Shown here piece after piece: positions 28,287 through 36,478 of a DNA stretch of 64,000 nucleotides (position 1 is the first letter of the stretch; every line of letters begins with the position of its first letter). The stretch lies in the NCBI RefSeq assembly GCF_013340935.1, contig NZ_WHOS01000031.1, positions 1-64,000 on the forward strand. The letters are read 5' to 3'. Origin of the DNA: Azospirillum melinis (GTDB lineage Bacteria; Pseudomonadota; Alphaproteobacteria; Azospirillales; Azospirillaceae). The translations under genes and the position numbers were made by a program. The notes under the pieces are model-generated. The model worked only from the letters and a program-made list of their open reading frames with translations, ran no database searches and was not told the origin of the DNA.

Positions 28287-28790
28287 TCCAGAAGTCGGAC
28301 AAAAACTGCTGAGAGGGTGTGTAAGTCAACTCATGCTCGCCTCTTGACGCCCACCACGGCTCGAGCCATCCTCCGCCTCGGAGCCTGATAACTCTATGAC
28401 TTGGCGGTAGGCCGCCCGCGCGTTTTTGCGATGCGGCTATTTTTATGCCCGCACTCTGTCCGGAGCGTGCCCCTATGCCGGGGGACGGATGAATAGAACA
28501 CCCGCAAGGGGAATAGTCCGGCCTGGGCGGCGTCACGAAAAGCCCCTTCCAGATGACGGACACCGAAGCCGCCTTCATCCTGATGCTCCGCTCAACCCTC
28601 TACCGCATCAATCGCCAAGAACTGAACGGTATGGTGGCAAAGCTGACGGGGGCGAGCGGGTGGTGCCCCGGTCGAAGGGTGGGTGTTTCATCAAATGACG
28701 CGACGTTATCAGGAGCCAGACTCGGTTGCAGCTTGAGCAAAAGGCAACGGGCGGGATTGAGGTGCTACGGGTGACCGGATAAGGTGGCGG
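28287..28790. other. gap without a recognised gene
   Basis: About 500 bases. A weak ORF at 28553-28774 begins plausibly (MTDTEAAFILMLRSTLYRIN) but has no ribosome-binding site and degrades after 35 codons, perhaps a remnant. The start (gagggtgtgtaagtcaactc near 28313) resembles a transposon end. Several GC hairpins were seen; no RNA family was recognised. Confidence 0.3.
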
Positions 28791-28820
28791 TTGTGTGCTG
28801 CCAATCGCGGATCGCTTTTT

Positions 28821-29633
28821 ATGCCTGATGTTTACGCGTCAACGGACCCTGAATGGTTTTCGCACTTGGCTTCGCTCGTCAACCGTCCGGCCAGGGTCGC
28901 ATTCTGGCGCCCGACCTACACGGTGCCGACAGAGATCAGCGTTGGCGTTCCTTGGTTTTTCAAGCAGCGGGGTGCGCCTTTCATTGTTGGGTACGGACGT
29001 TTCGTCGAGCATGAGAGCACGACCCCGGCCCGACTCTGGACCAAGTTCGGCAGCGCGTCAGGGGCTCCAACTCAGGAGACACTCCTTGCAGGGATCAGCG
29101 CGGCTCGGAAGGGTGGGGCGACGCTGGACACCGGAATTGGGAACGTCACCCTGTCGGACTTCACGGTCTTCACACCGCCTCTCACGTTGGGGGAATTGGA
29201 GTTGCCAAATCTGACGGGCCCTTACCGGTACGTTCCCAAGGGCAACCGTTTGCTGAGTTATGCGGAAGGCACTCCCGTCGCGCCATTGCCCTACAAGGAA
29301 CCAGGGCCAGCCAGCCGCCGGGAACTGCACGGGGAAACGTTTGCCCGCAACGTCGGGCACGTTGCGCGCATCCGGCAGCTCTACGGCGGTGTTTGCCAGA
29401 TCAGCGGCGAACCCATCCTCGATGGGGCCGCTGGTGATCTGACCCAGGTCCACCACATCGATTTCCTGTGCGATGGCGGCGCCGACGATCCCTCGAACAT
29501 GATGGCGCTTTCACCAAACTGGCACGCCATCGCCCATGCGCCGGGGACGACCTTCGACTGGACAACGTTGGAGTTCGTCGTGGGGATGCAGCGGTTCGGG
29601 CTGGCGCTGAACCGGCACCTCAAACCACGCTGA
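28821..29633 (+). CDS. HNH endonuclease with PUA/EVE-like N-terminal domain
   Basis: A 270-residue protein. The C-terminal HNH nuclease has CQISGEPI, VHHIDFLCDGG, DDPSNMMAL and WHAIAH; the usual second Cys of the zinc pairs is missing. The N-terminal half (RVAFWRPTYTVPTEISVGVP, WFFKQRGAPFIVGYGRF) looks like a PUA-superfamily reader such as EVE or SRA; this is tentative. Such fusions are modification-dependent restriction enzymes, so it may exclude other phages. A GTG at 28791 has a better ribosome-binding site (AAGGTGG) and would add ten residues. Confidence 0.62.
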   Translation: MPDVYASTDPEWFSHLASLVNRPARVAFWRPTYTVPTEISVGVPWFFKQRGAPFIVGYGRFVEHESTTPARLWTKFGSASGAPTQETLLAGISAARKGGATLDTGIGNVTLSDFTVFTPPLTLGELELPNLTGPYRYVPKGNRLLSYAEGTPVAPLPYKEPGPASRRELHGETFARNVGHVARIRQLYGGVCQISGEPILDGAAGDLTQVHHIDFLCDGGADDPSNMMALSPNWHAIAHAPGTTFDWTTLEFVVGMQRFGLALNRHLKPR

Positions 29634-29691
29634 AGGTGATGCGAGACGCTGCGGTGCTTCCAAGTCAACAGCCAACCCGATGGTGTCAGCC

Positions 29692-29937
29692 ATGACCGAT
29701 GACGCTCCCTTCATCGACGACCAGCTTGCCGCCATGAAGTGCCCGCCTCTGGCGAAGCGGGTTCGCCGCTCGACCGGGTTCTCGCAGGAAGTGTTTGCCG
29801 AGCGCTTCGGCATTCCTCTGCGCACCCTTCAGGAATGGAAACAGGGCCGTCGGGCTCCCGATGCCGCTGTGGAGTCCTATCTGCGCATGATCGAGAAGGA
29901 GCCCGAACTGGTCGCGCACGCGCTTGCGGTTGAATGA
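29692..29937 (+). CDS. small HTH regulator (XRE / HigA-like)
   Basis: An 81-residue protein with a helix-turn-helix near residues 29-52 (TGFSQEVFAERFGIPLRTLQ). It resembles the antitoxin-type regulators that follow a toxin or nuclease gene. It lies 58 bp after the HNH gene and may control it, as C proteins control restriction genes (inference). I chose Met 29692; an upstream GTG at 29680 is possible. Confidence 0.65.
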   Translation: MTDDAPFIDDQLAAMKCPPLAKRVRRSTGFSQEVFAERFGIPLRTLQEWKQGRRAPDAAVESYLRMIEKEPELVAHALAVE

Positions 29938-30146
29938 CCGGAGATGAAGCCCGGAATTGGTCACCGCCACAGTGGTGTGGAGGAGTGGGGGGGGACGGGG
30001 AATGGGCGAACGACGGAATAAAACCCATCGGATGAAAGGAAAGTTCCGATTACGGGTTAGTTGCAAGGAATTGGTAATCATTTTGGGCAAACAGTCCTAG
30101 AGCCCTGGCGGGTGTGTTCCGCCGGGTGGCCGACGGAGGTTGCCCC

Positions 30147-30437
30147 ATGCCCGCCATCCCTTCAACGCTGATGCCCGTCTTCCTGGCCTACGAAGCGTTG
30201 GGCGCCAGCGATGCCGACCACATCGAGGTCTTGCGTGGAAGCCTGGAGGAGGTTCTGGTCAAGGGCGAGATCTTGACTCCGCAGGATCTCTTTGCCAAAG
30301 CGCGTTACCTGCAGCACACCGGCCGCATCGATCCGGGACAGATCTCCATGGAGGCGCTGGATACCCTGGTGGTGGGCATCGGCATGTTGTTCCCCGGCGC
30401 GTTGTGCAAGCCGGTGGCCGTACCGGCTGCAGCCTGA
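30147..30437 (+). CDS. hypothetical phage protein
   Basis: A 96-residue helical protein, no family recognised. The start has CGGAGG seven bases upstream; earlier in-frame starts lack a site. The core STLMPVFLAYEALGASDADH is followed by EVLVKGEILTPQDLFAKARY. First of a run of tightly packed small genes leading to the recombinase and gam. Confidence 0.55.
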   Translation: MPAIPSTLMPVFLAYEALGASDADHIEVLRGSLEEVLVKGEILTPQDLFAKARYLQHTGRIDPGQISMEALDTLVVGIGMLFPGALCKPVAVPAAA

Positions 30438-30448
30438 ACGGGGGCATC

Positions 30449-31216
30449 GTGGCCTTAGCTTTCGCCCGCTGCGACACCCGCCGGCACCTCGACCTTGAAA
30501 CCCTAGTGACCTGGGCTCTGCGCGATCAGCAGGCCGACCGCGTCCAGTCCGGTCTGTTCGACATCGAGGCCGCGGCGAACGACCATGGATGGGAACCGCA
30601 GGGCGTGAGCGGCGACGGTGTGGCCGAGCTGCTGCGCCGTCATGAGGTCGGCGACCGGGTGGACGGCGGCGGACCGGTGCGCGGCATCGCCGTGACGGTT
30701 CATCCCGATGCCGAGGCGGTCGCCAACGCGGTGGGATGGCTCGACCCGTGGCAGCGCCGCCTCGTCCGCTTCCATGGGCGATCCGGCACCCGGCCGGATT
30801 GGCTGCCGCTGGTGCCGGCCATGGTGGCGGTGAAGCGGCCGAGCGAGGCGCGCGGCCGGTACCGGCATGTCACGGCCGAGCGGTGGGAGTTTGTGCCGAC
30901 CCGCTCGGAACTGGCCAAGCGCTATGTGCTGCGCGGCCAGTCGCTCTTCGACGCCCGCGGGCAGCGCCGGATCGTCGAGGAAGAGCGCGGCTTCCACTTC
31001 CGCACCTTCGGCGACGGTCGCCGGCAGGTGCAGGTGAAATGGTGCCCGCTGGAGCCCGCCCACAGCGATGCCGAGATCGTGGAGGCCAACACCGACTATG
31101 CCGGCTGGCATGCCGGCATGACGGAGCTGCTGGAGCGGATCGGCGGCTGGGGCCTGCGCGATCATGTGCTCACCGGTATCAGCGCGCCGGCTGCTCCATG
31201 GGAATATAATCCTTGA
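30449..31216 (+). CDS. hypothetical phage protein
   Basis: About 255 residues, starting with GTG 30449 preceded by GGGGG. The protein is Trp/Arg/Glu-rich, with WLDPWQRRLVRFHGRSGTRP and repeated charged strands; no known domain. It lies 11 bp downstream of the previous gene, in the same operon. The role may be in replication or recombination by position, but nothing in the sequence proves it. Confidence 0.55.
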   Translation: MALAFARCDTRRHLDLETLVTWALRDQQADRVQSGLFDIEAAANDHGWEPQGVSGDGVAELLRRHEVGDRVDGGGPVRGIAVTVHPDAEAVANAVGWLDPWQRRLVRFHGRSGTRPDWLPLVPAMVAVKRPSEARGRYRHVTAERWEFVPTRSELAKRYVLRGQSLFDARGQRRIVEEERGFHFRTFGDGRRQVQVKWCPLEPAHSDAEIVEANTDYAGWHAGMTELLERIGGWGLRDHVLTGISAPAAPWEYNP

Positions 31217-31264
31217 CGAAAGGTCAATTCCTTGACAGGGTGAGCGGGACGAATTGCGTGTGAA

Positions 31265-31303
31265 GGAAGGCCCGCCCGGCAGCTGCCGCGGCGGGCCTTC
31301 CGC
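31265..31303. terminator. GC-rich inverted repeat
   Basis: AAGGCCCGCC and GCGGGCCTT flank a GGCAGCTGCC core. No T run, so termination is uncertain. Confidence 0.35.
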
Positions 31304-31319
31304 TGTCCGGGGGCTGGCC

Positions 31320-31574
31320 ATGCGGACCGAATGGGACGGCGTGCTGTGCCTTCAGCTCGGCCCGGTGGATCGTCACTTCGCCGCGCGCATCACCTACCAG
31401 GGCGGACCCTTCCGCGCCGACATCGAGGCGATCGAGATCCAGACGCGGCAGGGCTGGATCCGGGCACCCTGGCTGATCGAGCTGGTGGAGGATTGCGCGC
31501 CTCTCTTTGACATGCTGCGCGATCACGCCGCCGGCCGAGTGGCCGATGCGCGGGTGGTCGCGTGGCTTTCCTGA
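31320..31574 (+). CDS. small hypothetical phage protein
   Basis: An 84-residue beta-rich protein (GVLCLQLGPVDRHFAARITY, then FRADIEAIEIQTRQGWIRAP). No family recognised. The Met at 31320 follows a GGGGG run; a longer frame upstream crosses the hairpin and is not convincing. The next gene starts 12 bp after its stop. Confidence 0.5.
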   Translation: MRTEWDGVLCLQLGPVDRHFAARITYQGGPFRADIEAIEIQTRQGWIRAPWLIELVEDCAPLFDMLRDHAAGRVADARVVAWLS

Positions 31575-31586
31575 CAGGACAGCAGG

Positions 31587-31769
31587 ATGGACGAGCTGAT
31601 CCGCGAGGCGGTCGCCGCCGGCGCCGGCCTCTCCCGTGGCAACGAGCCGGCGGCGGTGTGCCCGTCGGATGGGGCGGTTGCGTTCTTCGGCCAGCAGGTC
31701 GCGGCGATGCTGCGCGAGCTGCCGGAGGACATGACCGTGGCCGAGCTGCGCGACGCCATCGACGGATGA
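31587..31769 (+). CDS. small hypothetical phage protein
   Basis: 60 residues, acidic and helical (FFGQQVAAMLRELPEDMTVA). Its stop overlaps the start of the recombinase gene (ATGA), so the two are translationally coupled. No known family. Confidence 0.5.
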   Translation: MDELIREAVAAGAGLSRGNEPAAVCPSDGAVAFFGQQVAAMLRELPEDMTVAELRDAIDG

Positions 31770-32764
31770 GCCTTCCCGTCCTTCCGGGCGATCCGGCCGG
31801 ACAGGACGTCAGCGACGCCCGCCACGCCCCGGCGCTGCGGCTGGACCGCATCCAGGAGCACCTGCTGGACGCCTTCTATGCCGGGCGCTCGGCCAACACG
31901 GTGCGGGCCTACCGGCGCGATCATGAGGATTTCCGGACCTTCGTGGCCCGGCAGGATGGGCTCGCCGCCTTCGCCGCCACCGCCGAACAGGCGGTGCGGA
32001 TGCTGCTGGCGGTGGAGCATGGGCAGGCCAACGCCCTGGCGCTGGGCTACCGCACCGACATGGTGCGGCGGCAGCTCCAGCCCGCCACCGTGAACCGCCG
32101 GCTGGCGGCGCTGCGCTCGGTGGTCAAGCTGGGCAACACGCTGGGCCTGGTCAGCTGGACGCTGGACGCGGAGAACGTCGACTCCGTGACCTACCGCGAC
32201 ACGCGGGGGCCGGGGCGGGATGGCGTGCGGGCGATGGTGGCTCAGGCCAGGGAGCGGACCGACGCCAAGGGGCTGCGTGATACGGCGATCGTCCGGCTGC
32301 TGCATGACGTGGCCCTGCGCCGCGGTGAGGTGGTGTCGCTGGATCTGGAGCACTACGAGAGCCGGCGCGGCGCCGTCGCGGTGCTGGGCAAGGGGCGGAC
32401 CCAGCGCGAGCAGGTCACGCTGCCGGCCGCCACCAGGACGGCGCTTGAGGCATGGATCGCGGTGCGGGGGAAGGCCCCCGGGCCGCTGTTCCATCGCCTC
32501 GATGCCGCCGGCCGAGGCACAGGGCGCCTGACCGGCGCCGCCGTCTACCAGATCGTCCGCGAACTGGGTGCCGGGGTGGGAATCGCCACCCGGCCGCATG
32601 GGCTGCGGCACTCGGCCATCACCGCGGCGCTGGACGCCAGCAACGGCAACATCCGGGCGGTGCAGCGCTTCAGCCGGCACCGCAATGTCCAGACCCTGCA
32701 GATCTACGACGACAACCGCGCCGATCTGGCTGGCCAGATGGCGGCGCTCATTGCGGAGGATTGA
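31766..32764 (+). CDS. second tyrosine recombinase (XerC/D-like)
   Basis: A 332-residue recombinase with a SAM-like core-binding domain (about 25-130) and a complete catalytic set: Arg186 (LRRGEVVSLDL), Lys209, His278 and Arg281 (HGLRHSAI), His305 (SRHRN) and Tyr314 (QIYDD). Unlike the int at 18315 it has no arm-binding N-terminus and is not next to an att site. Lying in the early operon with parA upstream, it may resolve genome dimers. It could also be a leftover integrase of another element. It is coupled to the 60-residue gene before and to gam after. Confidence 0.88.
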   Translation: MSLPVLPGDPAGQDVSDARHAPALRLDRIQEHLLDAFYAGRSANTVRAYRRDHEDFRTFVARQDGLAAFAATAEQAVRMLLAVEHGQANALALGYRTDMVRRQLQPATVNRRLAALRSVVKLGNTLGLVSWTLDAENVDSVTYRDTRGPGRDGVRAMVAQARERTDAKGLRDTAIVRLLHDVALRRGEVVSLDLEHYESRRGAVAVLGKGRTQREQVTLPAATRTALEAWIAVRGKAPGPLFHRLDAAGRGTGRLTGAAVYQIVRELGAGVGIATRPHGLRHSAITAALDASNGNIRAVQRFSRHRNVQTLQIYDDNRADLAGQMAALIAED

Positions 32765-32765
32765 C

Positions 32766-33272
32766 ATGGGCGAGACCATCGCCGCTCCGGTGCGCAGGGT
32801 GCGCACCCAGGACCAGGCCGCGGCCGTTGTCGGCCGGATCGGCGCCGCGCAGGTGCAGCTGGGCCGGCTGAAAGCCTCGCTGGACGTGGCCGTCGCCCAG
32901 GCGAACCTCGCCTATGAGACCGCGGCGGCGCCGCTGCGTACGGCCATCTCCGCCGACACCGAGCTGCTGCGCGGCTACTTCGACGCCAACCGGGCCAGCC
33001 TGCTGACCGGCGGCAAGAAGTCGGTGGCGCTGTCCACCGGCACCATGGGCGTGAAGAAGACGACGGCCAAGCTGGTGGTGGCGGATGTCGACGCGCTGCT
33101 GAAGCGGCTGGAGGAGGACCGCAAGCTGCGGCGCTTTATCCGCACCAAGAGCGAGGTCGACCGGGCGGCGCTGCTGGCGGAGCCGAAGGTGGCGGTGACC
33201 ATCGACGGTGTGTCCATCGAGGGAGGCGAGGATGCCTTCTTCGTCAAGCCGCTGACGGTCGGAACGGCCTGA
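32766..33272 (+). CDS. gam: Mu Gam-type host-nuclease inhibitor
   Basis: A 168-residue protein with the Mu Gam signatures: a long N-terminal coiled helix (RIGAAQVQLGRLKASLDVAV), then LLTGGKKSVALSTGTMGVKK and the C-terminal FFVKP. Gam binds double-strand DNA ends and shields them from exonucleases; it is related to Ku. In phages it protects linear DNA. It starts 1 base after the recombinase stop. Finding it in a lambda-type structural background shows mosaicism. Confidence 0.85.
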   Translation: MGETIAAPVRRVRTQDQAAAVVGRIGAAQVQLGRLKASLDVAVAQANLAYETAAAPLRTAISADTELLRGYFDANRASLLTGGKKSVALSTGTMGVKKTTAKLVVADVDALLKRLEEDRKLRRFIRTKSEVDRAALLAEPKVAVTIDGVSIEGGEDAFFVKPLTVGTA

Positions 33273-33277
33273 AACCG

Positions 33278-33307
33278 AGCTTGCGAAAATCAGCATTATC
33301 GCAAGCT
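33278..33307 (+). terminator. hairpin after gam
   Basis: AGCTTGCGA and TCGCAAGCT flank a 12-base AT-rich loop right after gam. No long T run on this strand; a weak terminator. Confidence 0.4.
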
Positions 33308-33336
33308 TGCTTCAAAAAAGGCGGAAAATCAGAGGT

Positions 33337-33606
33337 TTAAGGCTTCTCGTTCCGCTTCTCAGGCCTGCGATCGTTCACGCTGTTAAGCAAACGTTCGGTG
33401 GACTCAATGCACTGAGTGGCTGCCTTCAGGCGCTCTTGCGAAGCGAGCATCATCTTCGCCCGACGTTCCAACATATGGCTAAGTTGGGTCATAGGCGCGG
33501 ACAAGCCGGCTGAGAGGGGAAGTGGTTCCATACCCTCAATGTGGACGGCGCTGCTGCACGGTGCAACTAAACGTATCGTATGCCCTAAACGTTGAAGCGT
33601 GGGCAT
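33337..33606 (-). CDS. small hypothetical protein, opposite strand
   Basis: An 89-residue ORF reading leftward between gam and the methyltransferase gene. The C-terminal two-thirds reads as a natural helix (TQLSHMLERRAKMMLASQER, then LKAATQCIESTERLLNSVN), somewhat phasin-like. GGGGGG lies about 5 bases before the start. An internal Met at 33528 (MEPLPLSAG) is also possible. Its orientation against the operons suggests separate regulation. Confidence 0.42.
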   Translation of the reverse strand: MPTLQRLGHTIRLVAPCSSAVHIEGMEPLPLSAGLSAPMTQLSHMLERRAKMMLASQERLKAATQCIESTERLLNSVNDRRPEKRNEKP

Positions 33607-33679
33607 TCACCCCCCCGTCAAAAGGGAAGCCCGGGCGCCCCAAGCGCCTACTCTCTCTTGAACACGCCCGAAGGAAATC

Positions 33680-34471
33680 ATGTCCCATTCCGTGACGATC
33701 GGCGCCGCGACGCTGATGCTGGGCGACTGCATCGAGCGGATGCGGGAGCTTCCCGACAGCTCGATCAGCCTAGTGCTGACCGACGTTCCCTATTCCAGCG
33801 GCGCCACCCGCGAGGCTGGCCGCACTGCCTATGGCAAGACCATGACACGGTCGACCAAGGGCGGCGGCGGTGATCGGTGGTTCGGCTCCGACAGTCTGAG
33901 CACGCGCGGCTTTCTCCACCTGCTGCGCGCCTGCGCCATGGAATGGCAGCGGCTGCTGAAGCCGGGCGGCCATGTGCTGGCCTTCATCGACTGGCGCATG
34001 GGCGATCATCTGGCCGATGCCATCGACGGCGGCGAGGCCTCGCTGTTCCTGTCCGGCCATGCGGCCGACGCCATGGAAAGCGCCGACCTGAAGCGGGTGG
34101 GACTTCTGGTGTGGGACAAGACCTATTTCGGCATGGGGACGCACTTCCGTCACCAACACGAGCTGATCCACCACTTCACCAAGGGCAAGGGCAGCGAGCC
34201 GCTGCGCCGGAACGTCGCCAACGTGCTGCGCCATGCGCCGGTGCGGTTCGGCGCCCACCCGACGGAGAAGCCGGTCGGGCTGCTGGCCGAGCTGATCGGC
34301 ACTGTCTGCCCGTCGGGTGAGACGGTGCTCGACCCGTTCTTCGGCAGCGCGTCGGCTGGCCATGCCGCGCTGACCACAGGCCGGCGCTTCATCGGCATCG
34401 AGCGCGACCGGCGCTATTTCGAGGCCGGATGGCAGCGGCTGGCCAACCTGACCGAGGAGCTGGCGGCATGA
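33680..34471 (+). CDS. orphan DNA methyltransferase (N4/N6 beta-class type)
   Basis: A 263-residue SAM-dependent enzyme. The catalytic motif IV is TDVPYSS at 34-40, where DPPY or DPPF is usual; the FxGxG-type motif I is LDPFFGSASAG near residue 220, preceded by HPTEKP. Catalytic motif before the SAM motif gives the beta-class order. No restriction partner is nearby, so it likely protects phage DNA or alters host methylation. The Val in place of the first Pro may affect the target or activity. It overlaps the next gene by ATGA. Confidence 0.82.
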   Translation: MSHSVTIGAATLMLGDCIERMRELPDSSISLVLTDVPYSSGATREAGRTAYGKTMTRSTKGGGGDRWFGSDSLSTRGFLHLLRACAMEWQRLLKPGGHVLAFIDWRMGDHLADAIDGGEASLFLSGHAADAMESADLKRVGLLVWDKTYFGMGTHFRHQHELIHHFTKGKGSEPLRRNVANVLRHAPVRFGAHPTEKPVGLLAELIGTVCPSGETVLDPFFGSASAGHAALTTGRRFIGIERDRRYFEAGWQRLANLTEELAA

Positions 34472-34731
34472 CCATGCAGCTGGAGGACGTGATGCACGGC
34501 CTCACCACCCGCACCGCCACCGACGGCGTCATCGTCACGATTGGCGGCACCATGGGCTGGTGGCTCGATGCCCTGCACGGGCCGGCGCAGGAGCTGGCCT
34601 TCTGGGGCACGGTGGCTCTGGTGGTCGGGCGGATGGTGCTGCTGGCGCTCGACGTCCGGGACCGCCTCCGTCGGCCATCCAAAGTGTTCACGCGTGAACA
34701 CTTTGACGGCGGTGCCGACCCGAAACGATAG
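34468..34731 (+). CDS. small membrane protein, possibly holin-like
   Basis: An 87-residue protein with two hydrophobic segments (GVIVTIGGTMGWWLDAL, ELAFWGTVALVVGRMVLLAL) and a basic tail. Phage holins can look like this, but the lysis cluster is 23 kb away. The second 24-bp palindrome lies inside its 3' end and encodes KVFTREHF there. Overlaps the methyltransferase stop. Confidence 0.5.
   Translation: MTMQLEDVMHGLTTRTATDGVIVTIGGTMGWWLDALHGPAQELAFWGTVALVVGRMVLLALDVRDRLRRPSKVFTREHFDGGADPKR
34681..34704. promoter_or_regulatory. 24-bp perfect palindrome, parS-like site 2
   Basis: Identical to 24743-24766 over all 24 bases, while flanking bases differ. It is intragenic, so it is unlikely to be a promoter operator here; a centromere role is more natural. 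Confidence 0.65.
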
Positions 34732-34745
34732 GAGCGGGGTGCCTA

Positions 34746-34970
34746 TCAGCGCGGTACGGGCAGCCAGCCGAGGCTGCGGCATTCCGTACAGCCGGCGCCG
34801 CTGCAGGATGGGCAGACGGTCCAGTCTTCGTTGCGCCATCTGGCGGCGACCTCGCCGCTACATCGGCCGGCTGGAGTCTGCGTTGTGCACCCGTGCGTGA
34901 TCGCCTCCAATGCGAGGTAGGGCGTTCCGCACTCCAGGCAAATTGCCAGGGGCTGGGGCTTTTGTGGCAT
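34746..34970 (-). CDS. zinc-ribbon-like small protein
   Basis: A 74-residue protein on the opposite strand with eight cysteines: CLECG, GCTTQ, RCSG and the compact CPSCSGAGCTEC. This suggests one or two zinc ribbons, similar to DnaJ-type Cys repeats. AGGA lies six bases before the ATG. It sits alone between the early and packaging genes and could be a late-gene regulator or an anti-host factor (inference). Confidence 0.55.
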   Translation of the reverse strand: MPQKPQPLAICLECGTPYLALEAITHGCTTQTPAGRCSGEVAARWRNEDWTVCPSCSGAGCTECRSLGWLPVPR

Positions 34971-35093
34971 CCGGATCCTGTTGGTCCTGAGCCTGTCGAA
35001 TGGCAGGCAATTTCAGTGCGATTTCGAGTTGCCAGTGTCATCCACAGGCGGTCGGCCAGCAGTGATGCCCGTCACATCAGGGACAGGAAGAAG

Positions 35094-35840
35094 ATGGCCG
35101 ACGCACGGATCCAGGCCTCTGCCGATCAGGTGAAGGCGGCCATCCGCCGGTACGGCGACCAGCTCGCCCGCTACGCGCTGCCGATGGCGCTGACCAAGAC
35201 GGCGCAGGACGCCAAGCTGGCGGTGCAGCGGGCGCTGCCGGAGACCTTCGACCGGCCAACACCCTACACGATCAAGTCCACCTTCGTCCGGCCCGCCACT
35301 AAGGCGGACCCGGTGGCCTGGGTGGGCTTCAAGGACGACTGGGGCAAGGGCACGCCGGCGGCGCGCTACCTGCTGCCGAATGTCGAGGGCGGACCACGCC
35401 GGGACAAGCGGATGGAGCGCCAGCTACGGGCTGCCGGCCTGCTGCCGGCCGGCATGTTCGCGGTGCCGGGCGAGGAAGCCAAGCTGGACGCCTACGGCAA
35501 CATGCGGCGGTCGGAGGTGGTGCGCATCCTGTCGCAGACCAGGGCCTTCGGGGAACAGGGATACACGGCCAACCGGAGCGACAGCGCCCGCAGCCGGAAG
35601 AAGCGGCGGCGCAACGGCTACTTCGCCGCCTTGCCCGGCAACGCCGGCGGGCTGCCGCCGGGCATCTACCAGCGCGACGGCGCCGACGCCCGGCCGGTGG
35701 TGATCTTCGTCCGAGCGCCGAGCTACCGCCCGCGCTTCCGCTTCCACGACATCGTCGAGCGGGCGGTGCGGGCCAACATCGGCCGGCGGCTGGAGGAGGC
35801 GGTGCGGATGGTCAACGCCCGCTTCGCCGCCCGGCGGTGA
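35094..35840 (+). CDS. phage structural protein, possibly minor tail protein Z-like
   Basis: A 248-residue basic protein: helical N-terminus (ALPMALTKTAQDAKLAVQRA), then YTIKSTFVRPATKADPVAWV and a C-terminal Arg-rich segment (RAPSYRPRFRFHDIVERAVR). The pattern resembles the gpZ/gp10 group that acts at the head-tail or tail-completion stage, but the match is from memory only. The start has AGGAAG upstream. It is immediately before the packaging genes. Confidence 0.5.
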   Translation: MADARIQASADQVKAAIRRYGDQLARYALPMALTKTAQDAKLAVQRALPETFDRPTPYTIKSTFVRPATKADPVAWVGFKDDWGKGTPAARYLLPNVEGGPRRDKRMERQLRAAGLLPAGMFAVPGEEAKLDAYGNMRRSEVVRILSQTRAFGEQGYTANRSDSARSRKKRRRNGYFAALPGNAGGLPPGIYQRDGADARPVVIFVRAPSYRPRFRFHDIVERAVRANIGRRLEEAVRMVNARFAARR

Positions 35841-35947
35841 TGGGCCAGCCGGCGGTTGCGGGTCCTTCCGGGGACACCCCCCAGCGAGGGTAATTCGGGC
35901 CGCACCGGTCCACCCTCTGAGAAATTTTTGAATCGAGGTTTTTGTTT
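35841..35947. promoter_or_regulatory. gap before terminase genes, candidate cos region
   Basis: About 107 bases with no ORF. In lambda-type phages cos lies just upstream of Nu1. A partly symmetric stretch GTCCTTCCGGGGAC (about 35870-35883) is a candidate nicking site. No direct proof. Confidence 0.3.
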
Positions 35948-36478
35948 ATGTCCAAACCGGGCCAACGGGTGAACCGGGCGGAGCTGGCCGACCTGTTCGG
36001 CGTCAGCCTGCCCACCGTCGACGCGTGGGTGCGCGACGGCTGCCCCTTCGCGGAGAAGGGGGCCAAGGGCCGGGAATGGGCCTTCGCGACGGCCGATGTC
36101 CACCGCTGGCTGGTGGACCGTGCGGTGGCCGACGTCGCCGCCGGCTATGAGGGCGAGATCGGCGTCATCACCGCCGACGAGGCCAAGCGCCGCAAGGCGG
36201 TGGCCGATGCGGTGGTGGCCGAGATCAAGGCCGACGAGGCGCTGAACGAGGTGGTGAACCGCCATGAGGCCGCGGCCGACGTCGCCGGCTTCTGCATCAG
36301 CCTGCGGACCGGCCTGTCCAATGCGGTGGCCAAGATCGCCGGCCGCGCCGCGGCGATGACCGGGGCGCCGGAAATCCAGGCCTTGGCCGAGACGGAAATC
36401 AATCGGGCCTTCGACGCCGCCCGCGACGAGCTGGTCAAGGGCTGGGGTACTGCGGTGGGCGATGAACCGCGGGCTTGA
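35948..36478 (+). CDS. terminase small subunit (Nu1-like)
   Basis: A 176-residue DNA-recognition subunit of the packaging motor. The N-terminal winged HTH is VNRAELADLFGVSLPTVDAW then VRDGCPFAEKG (residues 8-38), as in lambda gpNu1. The rest is helical (ADEAKRRKAVADAVVAEIKA). It is directly followed, with 17 bp overlap, by the GpA-type large subunit. Start at 35948 after an AT-rich leader. Confidence 0.85.
   Translation: MSKPGQRVNRAELADLFGVSLPTVDAWVRDGCPFAEKGAKGREWAFATADVHRWLVDRAVADVAAGYEGEIGVITADEAKRRKAVADAVVAEIKADEALNEVVNRHEAAADVAGFCISLRTGLSNAVAKIAGRAAAMTGAPEIQALAETEINRAFDAARDELVKGWGTAVGDEPRA

Noticed and set aside
28426..28774. Possible IscB-type guide RNA before the HNH gene
   Set aside because: The HNH protein lacks RuvC pieces, so there is no IscB; hairpins in the gap are not enough.
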